Assembly: GCA_964565775.1 (NCBI GenBank)
Contig: CAZMGB010000005.1
Location: forward strand, 112,460-176,459
Direction: 5' to 3'
Length of the DNA stretch: 64,000 bases
From: CAZMGB01 sp964565775
GTDB taxonomy: Bacteria > Chloroflexota > Dehalococcoidia > DSTF01 > JALHUB01
The translations under genes were made by a program, and so were the position numbers. This document shows, piece after piece, positions 15,934 to 23,244 of the stretch. Position 1 is the stretch's first letter. The number at the start of each line of letters is the position of its first letter. Below the pieces are notes generated by a model, which saw nothing but the letters and a program-made list of their open reading frames with translations, was not told the DNA's origin and searched no databases.

Positions 15934-17133
15934 CTAGGCCACGGCGCCTTTCTCCCGCAGGCTCGCGATCTCTTCGGCACTGTAGCCCAGACCCGATAGC
16001 AGTTCGTCCGTGTGCTGGCCGGGCAGCGGCGCCGGGCTCCTTATTCTTCCGGGCGTCTCCGAAAGCTTCGTGCCGATGCCGACCTGAGGCGCCCTCCCTA
16101 CGGTCGGGTGCTCCACCTCCACCACCATCTGGCGGTACCGGTTGTGCGGATCGTCGAGCGCCTCGTCGAGGGCGTACACGGGGGCGACGCAGATGTCGGT
16201 CTGCCTGAGGATCTCGAACCATTCGTCGCGCGTCTTCGTGCGAAACCGCTCGCGGAAGTAGGCGAACGTCTCTTCTCGCTTCGAGGAGTCGTACTGGTAG
16301 GGGATCAAATCCTCTCGTCCCATGGCCCGACACAGGTTGCCGTAGAAGTGCGGCTCCAGGCTGCCCAGGGTGATCCAGCGGCCGTCCTTCGTCTCGTACA
16401 CGTTGTAGTGGGGGACGCCGCCGTTGAGCAGCGCCTCACCCGCCCTGGGGACAGCGCCCGTGAGGAAGTATTGACTGATAGCGGCCGCCAGCATGTACAT
16501 GACGCCGTCCGTCATGGCGATGTCGACGAACTGCCCCCGGCCGCTCTTCTCGCGGGCGAGGAGGGCTGCCAGGATGCCATATGCCGCGTGAAGGCCGCCG
16601 CCGGCGAAGTCGGCGATAATGTTCATGGGGATTGCCGGGCGGCCGCCGGGCCAGCCGATAAGCCCCAGCGCGCCAGCGATAGCGATGTAGTTGATGTCGT
16701 GGCCCACCATACCGACGTAGGGGCCGTCCTGACCGTAGCCCGAGAGGGAGCAATAGACCAGGCGCGGGTTCAATCTGCTCAGCGTCTCGTAGTCGACCCC
16801 AAGACGCTTGACCACGCCGGGGCGGAAGCCCTCCAGCACCACGTCCGCCGTCCGCGCCAGCCGGTAGAAGACCTGGCGCGCCTCCTCCTTTCGCAGGTTC
16901 AGGACGATGCTGCGCTTGTTGCGCCCGAGAGCGTTGAAGGCGGTGCCACGCTGCGCGCTCTCGTCGTCGGCGGCCGCTGGCAGAGGCCCTCTCCTGCCAC
17001 CGCTGGGCAGCGCCTCCGGCGGCGCCTCGATGAGGGTGACGTCGGCGCCCAGGTCACCGAGGAGCATGGAGCAGAAAGGGCCCGGCGCTAGGCGCGACAG
17101 GTCGAGCACGTTGATTCCTTCCAGGGCCATCAT
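15934..17133 (-). CDS. CaiB/BaiF family CoA transferase (family III)
   Basis: 399 residues. The ATG lies six bases after GGAGG; the long upstream extension of the frame covers a tRNA and is not coding. The family signature LSRLAPGPFCSMLLGDLGAD is at the N-terminus, GRNKRSIVLNL follows, and the catalytic Asp is probably Asp209 in VDIAMTDGVMYML. The C-terminal EEIASLREKGAV is typical. Members transfer CoA between acids (formyl-CoA transferase) or racemise 2-methylacyl-CoA. Residues 45-75 hold a Gly/Pro-rich insert seen in racemase-like members. Substrate undetermined. Confidence 0.88.
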   Translation of the reverse strand: MMALEGINVLDLSRLAPGPFCSMLLGDLGADVTLIEAPPEALPSGGRRGPLPAAADDESAQRGTAFNALGRNKRSIVLNLRKEEARQVFYRLARTADVVLEGFRPGVVKRLGVDYETLSRLNPRLVYCSLSGYGQDGPYVGMVGHDINYIAIAGALGLIGWPGGRPAIPMNIIADFAGGGLHAAYGILAALLAREKSGRGQFVDIAMTDGVMYMLAAAISQYFLTGAVPRAGEALLNGGVPHYNVYETKDGRWITLGSLEPHFYGNLCRAMGREDLIPYQYDSSKREETFAYFRERFRTKTRDEWFEILRQTDICVAPVYALDEALDDPHNRYRQMVVEVEHPTVGRAPQVGIGTKLSETPGRIRSPAPLPGQHTDELLSGLGYSAEEIASLREKGAVA

Positions 17134-17240
17134 GGCGACTCCTCCCTCTCGAGCGGTCTCTGCATCAGGAAGAGGGGTATGGCGGCTCAGCGGAAGGCGC
17201 GACAGGCCAGCCCGGACGCAACCGATCAGCGAGCAGCCCG

Positions 17241-17270
17241 TTGCGCCGCCTTCCCCATTTCTGCTACCAT
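17241..17270 (+). promoter_or_regulatory. Possible promoter of tRNA-Ala
   Basis: TTGCGC, an 18-base spacer and TACCAT, ending ten bases before the tRNA. It may also serve the T-box leader downstream. Confidence 0.45.
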
Positions 17271-17280
17271 AACCGCGCGT

Positions 17281-17356
17281 GGGGCTGTAGCTCAATTGGG
17301 AGAGCGTTTGTCTGGCAGACAAAAGGTAGGGGGTTCGAATCCCCCCAGCTCCACCA
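17281..17356 (+). tRNA. tRNA-Ala (anticodon GGC)
   Basis: Cloverleaf: acceptor GGGGCTG with CAGCTCC (one G-U), D arm GCTC/GAGC, anticodon stem TTTGT/ACAAA with loop CTGGCAG (anticodon GGC), T arm GGGGG-TTCGAAT-CCCCC. The 3' CCA is encoded. It reads GCC. Confidence 0.95.
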
Positions 17357-17410
17357 AGGCCTTTTCGTATCAGGCAACTGCTGGGAGCGGGAGTAGTAGG
17401 TCCCAGCACC

Positions 17411-17662
17411 TCAGAGAGCCGGCGGTCGGTGTGAGCCGGCGCAAATGGGACCGAACTCGCCCGGGAGCACCCCGGCTGAATCCGCCCAGGGCGGACTAGG
17501 TCGGGGCGGGACACGCCCGTTACAGCGCCAGAGCCGGAGGCGCAAACAGACAATCGGGCGAACAGCAAAGTGTGTTTGCACGATTGTCGGTTTGGCTGTT
17601 TGCCTCAAGCAGGGTGGTACCGCGGAGCGAGCCCTCCGTCCCTGTGGACGGGGGGCTTCTCG
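17411..17662 (+). promoter_or_regulatory. T-box leader upstream of mgtC-leuS
   Basis: The T-box core AGGGTGGTACCGCGG at 17611-17625 is the hallmark antiterminator/antisequestor sequence that binds the tRNA 3' end. Stem I is plausible at 17411-17465 (CGGT/ACCG below a loop with GAACTCG); CUC at 17456-17458 is a candidate specifier for leucine, in agreement with leuS downstream. A hairpin follows (GCGAGCCC...GGGGGC...CTCGC, 17627-17662) but has no U tract, and GAGCCCTC can alternatively pair with GAGGGCTC at 17671-17678. Control could therefore be translational. A dispersed repeat appears to form the middle stem. Confidence 0.85.
17544..17603 (+). repeat. Stem-forming element shared with the serS region
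   Basis: AAACAGACAA-N4-GCGAACAG-CAAAG (17544-17570) closely matches a minus-strand stretch at 29244-29217. Here it forms a stem with CGATTGTC and CTGTTTGC (17581-17603) inside the T-box leader. Confidence 0.55.
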
Positions 17663-17771
17663 CTAGCAACGAGGGCTCGTGGGCGTATCTTCGCCGGTCT
17701 TTGAACCGGCGCCCGGCGGCGGGCGACCGGCCGGACAGAGCCCCCGCCTGCGAGGGTGAAACGAGAGAATC

Positions 17772-18263
17772 ATGGACACCGCTGACCAGCTCGCGATCAT
17801 CGGGCGCTTGGCCCTGGGGGCACTTCTAGGCGCCTTCATCGGGCTCGAGAGGGAGCTGCGGGGATACCCCGCCGGCGTCCGCACGGTGGCCCTTGTCGCG
17901 CTGGGCGCCACCCTCTTCACCGAGGTGTCGCGCATAACCGGCACGGAGGACCGCATCGCCGCCGGTATCGTCACGGGCATCGGCTTTCTCGGCGCTGGCC
18001 TGATCTTCCGCGAGGGCTATACCGTGCGGGGCATCACCACGGCCGCCACCGTCTGGTCGGCGGCCGCCATAGGCATGGCGGTGGGGCGCGAGCTCTACCT
18101 GGTGGCGGGCCTGGGGTCGCTCATGGTGTTCGTCCTTCTCGAGGCGCGACCCGTCGTGCGCCGCCTGGACGACTTCCTGCGGACCCGTATGCGCGAGCTG
18201 GTCCTCCGTGAAGAAGACGAAGACGACGAGCGTCGGGAGCGAGACAAGCGCAGGCGAGAATGA
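17772..18263 (+). CDS. MgtC/SapB family membrane protein
   Basis: 163 residues. Four hydrophobic segments (about 8-28, 38-52, 66-84, 98-125) carry the MgtC signature: LGALLGAFIGLERELRGYPAGVRT, then ITGIGFLGAG-type GIVTGIGFLGAGLIFREG and VRGITTAATVWSAAAIGMAVG. The highly charged C-terminus (REEDEDDERRERDKRRRE) is cytosolic. Its stop overlaps the leuS start (ATGA), so both are under the T-box. MgtC proteins act in magnesium limitation or modulate membrane ATPases. Why it is coupled to leuS is unclear. Confidence 0.88.
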   Translation: MDTADQLAIIGRLALGALLGAFIGLERELRGYPAGVRTVALVALGATLFTEVSRITGTEDRIAAGIVTGIGFLGAGLIFREGYTVRGITTAATVWSAAAIGMAVGRELYLVAGLGSLMVFVLLEARPVVRRLDDFLRTRMRELVLREEDEDDERRERDKRRRE

Positions 18264-20710
18264 CGCTTGACCGATACGACCCAGGCGAGATCGAGAAGAG
18301 GTGGCAGCACCGCTGGGAGGCCGACCACCTCTACCGCTCCCCCGATGATGACCCGCGCCCCAAGTTCTACTACCTCACGATGCTCCCCTACACGTCGGGC
18401 GACCTGCACATCGGCCACTGGTACGCGATGGCCCCCTCCGACGTCCAGGCCCGCTACTGGCGTATGCGCGGCTACAACGTCATGTTCCCTATGGGCTTCG
18501 ACGCCTTCGGCCTGCCCGCTGAGAACGCCGCCATCAAGCAGGGCATCCACCCTTACAAGTGGACCTATGACAACATCGACCGCATGCGGCGGCAGCTCCG
18601 CTCCATGGGCGCCATGTTCGACTGGGAGCGCGAGATGGTGTCCTCCGACCCCGACTACTACAAATGGACGCAGTGGTGGTTCCTCCAGCTCTACAAGCAC
18701 GGCCTGGCCTATCGAGGCCTGGCGCCTGCCAACTGGTGCCCCGGCTGCCAGACGGTACTTGCCAACGAGCAGGTCCTTCCCACGGGCCACTGCGAGCGCT
18801 GCGGCACCGCCGTAACCAAGCGCGATCTGGAGCAGTGGTTCTTTCGCATTACGAAGTACGCGGACGAGCTCCTCGACCTGAGCCGCATCCAGTGGCCCGA
18901 GCGCATCGCCACGATGCAGAAGAACTGGATCGGCCGCAGCGAGGGCGTCGAGCTAGCCTTCGGCCTCGACGTGCCCGGCGTCGACGAGAAGGAGATCCGC
19001 GTCTTCACCACCCGGCCGGACACTATCTTCGGCGTCACTTTCATGGTGCTGGCGCCCGAACACCCGCTCGTCGAGAGGCTGACGACGCCGGAGCACCGGG
19101 CCGAAGTCGAGGCCTACGTGGAGGCCGCCCGCCGCGCCAGCGAGATCGACCGCCTCTCCACCGAGCGGGAGAAGTCCGGCGTCTTCACCGGCGCCTACTG
19201 CAAGAACCTGCTTTCGGACCAGGACGTGCCCATCTTCGTCGCCGACTACGTGCTCCTCACCTACGGCACCGGCTGCGTCATGGGTGTGCCCGCCCACGAC
19301 CAGCGCGACTTCGAGTTCGCCCAGAAGTACGGCCTGCCCATCCCCGTCGTCATCGCCCCCGACGGCTACGAGGGTGAGCCCTTCGAAGAGGCCTACATCG
19401 GTGAGGGCACGATGGTCAACTCCGGCTCCTTCGACGGCCTGTCCAGCGAGGAGGGCAAGGAGGCCGTGGCCGACTTCGTGGAGCCGAGGGGCTGGGGCGG
19501 CCGCACTGTCAGCTACCGCCTGCGCGACTGGCTGATCTCACGCCAGCGCTACTGGGGCGCGCCCATCCCCATGGTTCACTGCCCCAAGTGCGGCATCGTG
19601 CCGGTGCCCGAGGAGCAGCTACCGGTGCTTCTGCCGGAGGACGCCGAGTTCCGCCCCACCGGCGAGTCGCCCTTGAGGCTGCACGAGGGCTTCGTCAACA
19701 CCACCTGCCCCCGGTGTAACGAGCCCGCCCAGCGCGAAACGGACACGATGGACACGTTCATGTGCTCCAACTGGTACTTCATGCGCTACGTGGACCCTCA
19801 CAACCCGGAGCGCCCCTTTTCCCGCGAGCTGGCCCGCAAGTGGCTGCCCGTCGACCAGTACACGGGCGGCGCCGAGCACGCCGTCATGCACCTGCTCTAC
19901 GCCCGCTTCTTCACCAAGGCCGCCCGCGACATTGGGGTGGTGGAGTTTGACGAGCCGTTCACGCGGCTGTTCAACCAGGGGACGATAATCGCCGGCAAGG
20001 CGAAGATGAGCAAGTCGCGCGGCAACGTCGTCGCTCCCGACGAATACGTCGAGCGCCTCGGCGCCGACTCCGTCCGCACCTACCTGATGTTCATCGGGCC
20101 CTGGGAGAACGGCGGCGAGTGGGACGATTCCGGCATCGCCGGCGTCTCCCGCTGGCTGAACCGTGTCTGGAGTCTGGTGCTGGAGCCGGCCAACACGGCC
20201 CGCGAGCCCGACGCCGCAGCCACGCGGGAGATGCGCCGCCTCACGCACAAGACGATCCGGCGCGTCAGCCAGGACCTGGAGCGCTTCCGCTTCAACACCA
20301 TGGTCGCCGCCCTCATGGAGTACAGCAACTTCCTCTCGAGGGCGAAGGAGTCAGGGCCGGTGTACGCGGATGCCTGGCAGGAGGCAATGGACTCGCTGGT
20401 GCTGATGCTCGCTCCCTCGACGCCCCACCTGGCGGAGGAGCTGTGGCAGCGCACAGGCCACGAATACAGCATCCACCAGCAGCCGTGGCCGCAGTGGGAC
20501 GAGGAGCTGGCGGCGGAAGAGAAGACAACGCTGGTGGTGCAGGTGAACGGCAAGGTGCGCGACCGGCTCGAGGTGTCCGTCGATATCGGCGAGGAGGAGG
20601 CGAAGGAAGTGGCGCTTTCGAGCGCGCGGGTCAGGGCCCACACCGACGGCAAGCGCATCGAGAGGGTGATCTACGTGCCCGGCCGGCTGGTAAGCGTGGT
20701 GGCGAGGTAG
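18260..20710 (+). CDS. leuS: Leucyl-tRNA synthetase
   Basis: 816 residues, normal for bacterial LeuRS. The class I signatures are present: HIGH as PYTSGDLHIGHWYAM near residue 50, and KMSKS as KAKMSKSRGN near residue 583. The zinc-binding segment CPGCQ...CERCG, the editing domain (TTRPDTIFGVTFMVLAPEHP and YGTGCVMGVPAHDQRD) and the C-terminal anticodon-binding domain are complete. It charges tRNA-Leu and proofreads mischarged species. It is translationally coupled to mgtC, and the upstream T-box senses uncharged tRNA-Leu. Confidence 0.97.
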   Translation: MTLDRYDPGEIEKRWQHRWEADHLYRSPDDDPRPKFYYLTMLPYTSGDLHIGHWYAMAPSDVQARYWRMRGYNVMFPMGFDAFGLPAENAAIKQGIHPYKWTYDNIDRMRRQLRSMGAMFDWEREMVSSDPDYYKWTQWWFLQLYKHGLAYRGLAPANWCPGCQTVLANEQVLPTGHCERCGTAVTKRDLEQWFFRITKYADELLDLSRIQWPERIATMQKNWIGRSEGVELAFGLDVPGVDEKEIRVFTTRPDTIFGVTFMVLAPEHPLVERLTTPEHRAEVEAYVEAARRASEIDRLSTEREKSGVFTGAYCKNLLSDQDVPIFVADYVLLTYGTGCVMGVPAHDQRDFEFAQKYGLPIPVVIAPDGYEGEPFEEAYIGEGTMVNSGSFDGLSSEEGKEAVADFVEPRGWGGRTVSYRLRDWLISRQRYWGAPIPMVHCPKCGIVPVPEEQLPVLLPEDAEFRPTGESPLRLHEGFVNTTCPRCNEPAQRETDTMDTFMCSNWYFMRYVDPHNPERPFSRELARKWLPVDQYTGGAEHAVMHLLYARFFTKAARDIGVVEFDEPFTRLFNQGTIIAGKAKMSKSRGNVVAPDEYVERLGADSVRTYLMFIGPWENGGEWDDSGIAGVSRWLNRVWSLVLEPANTAREPDAAATREMRRLTHKTIRRVSQDLERFRFNTMVAALMEYSNFLSRAKESGPVYADAWQEAMDSLVLMLAPSTPHLAEELWQRTGHEYSIHQQPWPQWDEELAAEEKTTLVVQVNGKVRDRLEVSVDIGEEEAKEVALSSARVRAHTDGKRIERVIYVPGRLVSVVAR

Positions 20711-20719
20711 GGGCGTTCC

Positions 20720-21466
20720 ATGCGCAGGACGGCGGCAGTGCGCCGCTCTCTGGTCTTCCTGTCGCTTACCCTGCTCCTCCTGGCGGCGTGCGGCGGCGCG
20801 ACGGGCGAACCGACCGCGCCCGTGGACCAGACCAGCCCGGCTGCCGAAGCCGGCACGCCCGTCAGCTTCACCACCGACGACGGCGTCACCATTCAGGGCC
20901 ACCTCTTCGGCGACGGCGACGTGGCAGTCATCCTCTCCCACATGTTCCCCAACGACCAGACGGCCTGGTTCCCGTTCGCGGGCGAGCTCGCCGACGAGGG
21001 CTTCACGGCCCTCACCTTCGATTTCCGCGGCTACGGCGAGAGCGGCGGCGATAAGGACATCGGCAACATAACCCGGGACCTCCAAGCCGCTCTCGACCTC
21101 ATGCGTGGGCGGGGGTTGGGGGAGATCTACCTGGTGGGGGCAAGCATGGGCGGCACCGCCTCCCTCATCGTCGCCGCCCAAGACGAGGTGGCGGGCGTGG
21201 TGGCCATTTCCGCGCCCCAGTCCTTCCAGGGGCTGGAGGCCCTCGATGTCGTGGCGGACATCACGGAGCCCAAGCTGTTCATCGCCAGCGAGGGCGATGC
21301 GTCCGCCGCCAGCAGTCTGGAGCTCCTCTTCGACGCGGCGCGCGAGCCCAAGCGAGAGCGACTGTTTACGGGCTCCGCCCACGGCACCGCGCTCCTCGAC
21401 AGCGAGCACGGCCGCGAGTTCCGTGACCTCGTCCTCGCCTTCATCTCCGGCGGCTACGTTCCCTAG
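20720..21466 (+). CDS. Alpha/beta-hydrolase lipoprotein
   Basis: 248 residues. The signal peptide ends in a lipobox (LLLLAAC-GG), so the protein is exported and lipid-anchored. The hydrolase fold has the oxyanion region VAVILSHMFPND, nucleophile Ser in YLVGASMGGTASL and a C-terminal His in TGSAHGTALL. The catalytic acid is probably in LFIASEGDASA. Substrate unknown (ester or peptide). It starts nine bases after leuS and may be cotranscribed. Confidence 0.82.
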   Translation: MRRTAAVRRSLVFLSLTLLLLAACGGATGEPTAPVDQTSPAAEAGTPVSFTTDDGVTIQGHLFGDGDVAVILSHMFPNDQTAWFPFAGELADEGFTALTFDFRGYGESGGDKDIGNITRDLQAALDLMRGRGLGEIYLVGASMGGTASLIVAAQDEVAGVVAISAPQSFQGLEALDVVADITEPKLFIASEGDASAASSLELLFDAAREPKRERLFTGSAHGTALLDSEHGREFRDLVLAFISGGYVP

Positions 21467-21521
21467 GGCGGCAGCCTGAACGGCCGAGCCAGCACCCACG
21501 AGGACCCAATGCTACGACAAA

Positions 21522-21585
21522 CGTAGGTCGGGGTCTTCAGACCCCGACTTTCATTCATCCGGGGGCCTCAAGACCCCCGCCCACG
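21522..21585. repeat. Twin-hairpin dispersed repeat, copy 2
   Basis: CGTAGGTCGGGGTCTTCAGA... forms one hairpin, and GGGGGCCTC/AAGACCCCC-type sequence a second. It is close in sequence to copy 1 at the left edge. It lies between the convergent hydrolase and coiled-coil genes. Confidence 0.75.
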
Positions 21586-21614
21586 GACTACGAACCCAGC
21601 GCGGCTGCTGGCGC

Positions 21615-22151
21615 CTATTCGTCCTCCTCGGGCGGCGGTCGCGTCGCCTCCTCCAGCGACTCGATGCCCGCCCGGACGCTCGTAATGAACGCCCCCAACT
21701 GGTTATCAAGCTTCTTGAGGGTCTCCAGGGCGTAGCGATCGGCCTCCACCATCTGCTCGCTGGCGGCCTCCTCAGCCTGGGTCACCCGCTCCCGGGCCTC
21801 TTCCTCCGCCTGCCTGATCATCGTGCTAATGCGGTCTTCCGCCTCCCGCAAGAGCTGCCGGCCGCGCTCCTCGGCCGCCTTCACCACCTCGTTGCCCTGG
21901 AGCATCTCCTCCAGGCGCTGCTGCGCCTCGGCGGTGATCGCCCCCGCTTCCTCCTCTGCCTTGGCCAGCAGCACCTGCCGCTGATCCAGCACCTCCTGCG
22001 CCTCCCGCACCTCAGAGGGTACGGCGACCCGCATCTGGTCGATGAGGTCAAGGAGGCGGCGCCGGTCGACGACGACGCTGGACCCTATGGGCAGCCGTCG
22101 GGCCTCGCCCACCAACTCCTCCAGGCGGTCAATGAGATGAAGGATGTCGAT
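21615..22151 (-). CDS. Coiled-coil protein (DivIVA/ATP-synthase-b-like), apparent AUC start
   Basis: 178 residues. The N-terminus IDILHLIDRLEELVGEARRL aligns in style with chloroflexotal proteins beginning MDILHL. No ATG, GTG or TTG exists at that point or between it and the upstream gene. Instead an ATC codon lies seven bases after a perfect GGAGGAGG, so AUC initiation is inferred; in-frame TTG/GTG codons about 13 residues later are the fallback. Residues about 60-160 are a long charged coiled coil rich in Glu/Ala/Arg. Similar proteins follow rsmD-coaD in related genomes. A cytoplasmic or membrane-associated scaffold is possible; function unknown. Confidence 0.75.
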   Translation of the reverse strand: MDILHLIDRLEELVGEARRLPIGSSVVVDRRRLLDLIDQMRVAVPSEVREAQEVLDQRQVLLAKAEEEAGAITAEAQQRLEEMLQGNEVVKAAEERGRQLLREAEDRISTMIRQAEEEARERVTQAEEAASEQMVEADRYALETLKKLDNQLGAFITSVRAGIESLEEATRPPPEEDE

Positions 22152-22186
22152 GGCCCTGCCTCCTCCAGCGAGCAGAAGCTCGAGAC

Positions 22187-22675
22187 TTACGCCGAAGACG
22201 CCTGCGAGAACCGGCGGCGCAGCGCTTCCGCCACGTGCGATGGCACCAGCCCCGTGACGTCGTAGCCCAGGCTCGCCACCTCGCGGATGCGGGCGCCGCT
22301 GATAAACAGGTGCTCCAGGCTGGCCATAAGATAGACCGACTCGATCTTGGGCGCCATCTTCTTGTTCATGAGGGCCTGGTCGAACTCCGCCTCGAAGCCC
22401 GTCGCGGCGCGGATGCCCCTCACGATAACGGTCGCGAGCTGCTGGCGGGCGAACTCGACCATCAGCCCTCGGAACGGCTTGACTTCCACGTTCGGCAGGT
22501 CCTTCGCTGCCTTGGCGAACATGTCGACCCGCTCCTGCACCGAAAAGAGAGCTCCCTCCGGTGAATCGTACACCGCCACGACCAGCCGCTCGAAGAGGGA
22601 GGCGGCCCGCCGGACGATGTCCAGGTGCCCGTTCGTGACGGGGTCGAATCGGCCTGGGTAGAGCGCAACGACCAA
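22187..22675 (-). CDS. coaD: Phosphopantetheine adenylyltransferase
   Basis: 162 residues, standard length. The nucleotidyltransferase motif YPGRFDPVTNGHLDIV contains the T-x-G-H catalytic site, and the C-terminal ISGARIREV replaces the usual ISSTxxR. VVRGIRAATGFEAEFDQALMN is typical of CoaD. It catalyses the penultimate step of CoA synthesis in the cytosol. It follows rsmD with 12 bases between, the common rsmD-coaD pair. Confidence 0.96.
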   Translation of the reverse strand: MVVALYPGRFDPVTNGHLDIVRRAASLFERLVVAVYDSPEGALFSVQERVDMFAKAAKDLPNVEVKPFRGLMVEFARQQLATVIVRGIRAATGFEAEFDQALMNKKMAPKIESVYLMASLEHLFISGARIREVASLGYDVTGLVPSHVAEALRRRFSQASSA

Positions 22676-22687
22676 CGAAGCAACCTC

Positions 22688-23224
22688 CTACCGGTAAATC
22701 GAGATGCAGGTGTCGCCGTGTCGCCGGGTGTCCAGGAGCTGGCGGTCGCCCAGCGCCGGCGAGGCCGGGCGGCGCCGCGAGTGTTCGAGAACGATGACTG
22801 CCTCGCGCGACAGCTTCGAGGACGAGCCCCACGCTGCCAGCACCCTGTCGGCCTCCGCGGTGTAAGGCGGGTCGGCCAGCAGCAGACTGTAGGGCCCCGA
22901 AAGGCGACCTTCCGCCTTCTCGACGGGCCAGCAATGCACATTCGCCTTAGAGCCCAGCCCCGTGCGCGCCAGGTTCTCGCGGATGATGTCGCAGGAAGCG
23001 CGGTCCCTCTCCACGAAGTCGCACCCCTCCGAGCCGCGGCTCAGCGCTTCGATGCCCAGGGCACCCGTGCCCGCATAGAGGTCGAGCACATGTGACAGGT
23101 CGGCGCCCAACGACTGCAAGATGTCGAAGATCGCGCCCCGGACGAGGTCCGACGTGGGGCGCGTACCCCGACCGGCAGGTCCCCGCAGTCGACGTCCCTT
23201 GGCCGAACCGGCGATGACCCGCAT
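22688..23224 (-). CDS. rsmD: 16S rRNA (guanine966-N2)-methyltransferase RsmD
   Basis: 178 residues. The start block MRVIAGSAKGRRLRGP and RPTSDLVRGAIFDIL is diagnostic, the SAM site is VLDLYAGTGALGIEALSRG, and the catalytic motif is LLLADPPYTAEAD (N/D-PPY). It methylates G966 in the assembled 30S subunit. First gene of the rsmD-coaD-coiled-coil run. Confidence 0.95.
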   Translation of the reverse strand: MRVIAGSAKGRRLRGPAGRGTRPTSDLVRGAIFDILQSLGADLSHVLDLYAGTGALGIEALSRGSEGCDFVERDRASCDIIRENLARTGLGSKANVHCWPVEKAEGRLSGPYSLLLADPPYTAEADRVLAAWGSSSKLSREAVIVLEHSRRRPASPALGDRQLLDTRRHGDTCISIYR

Positions 23225-23244
23225 CTCTCACCGCGCGAGCCCGG

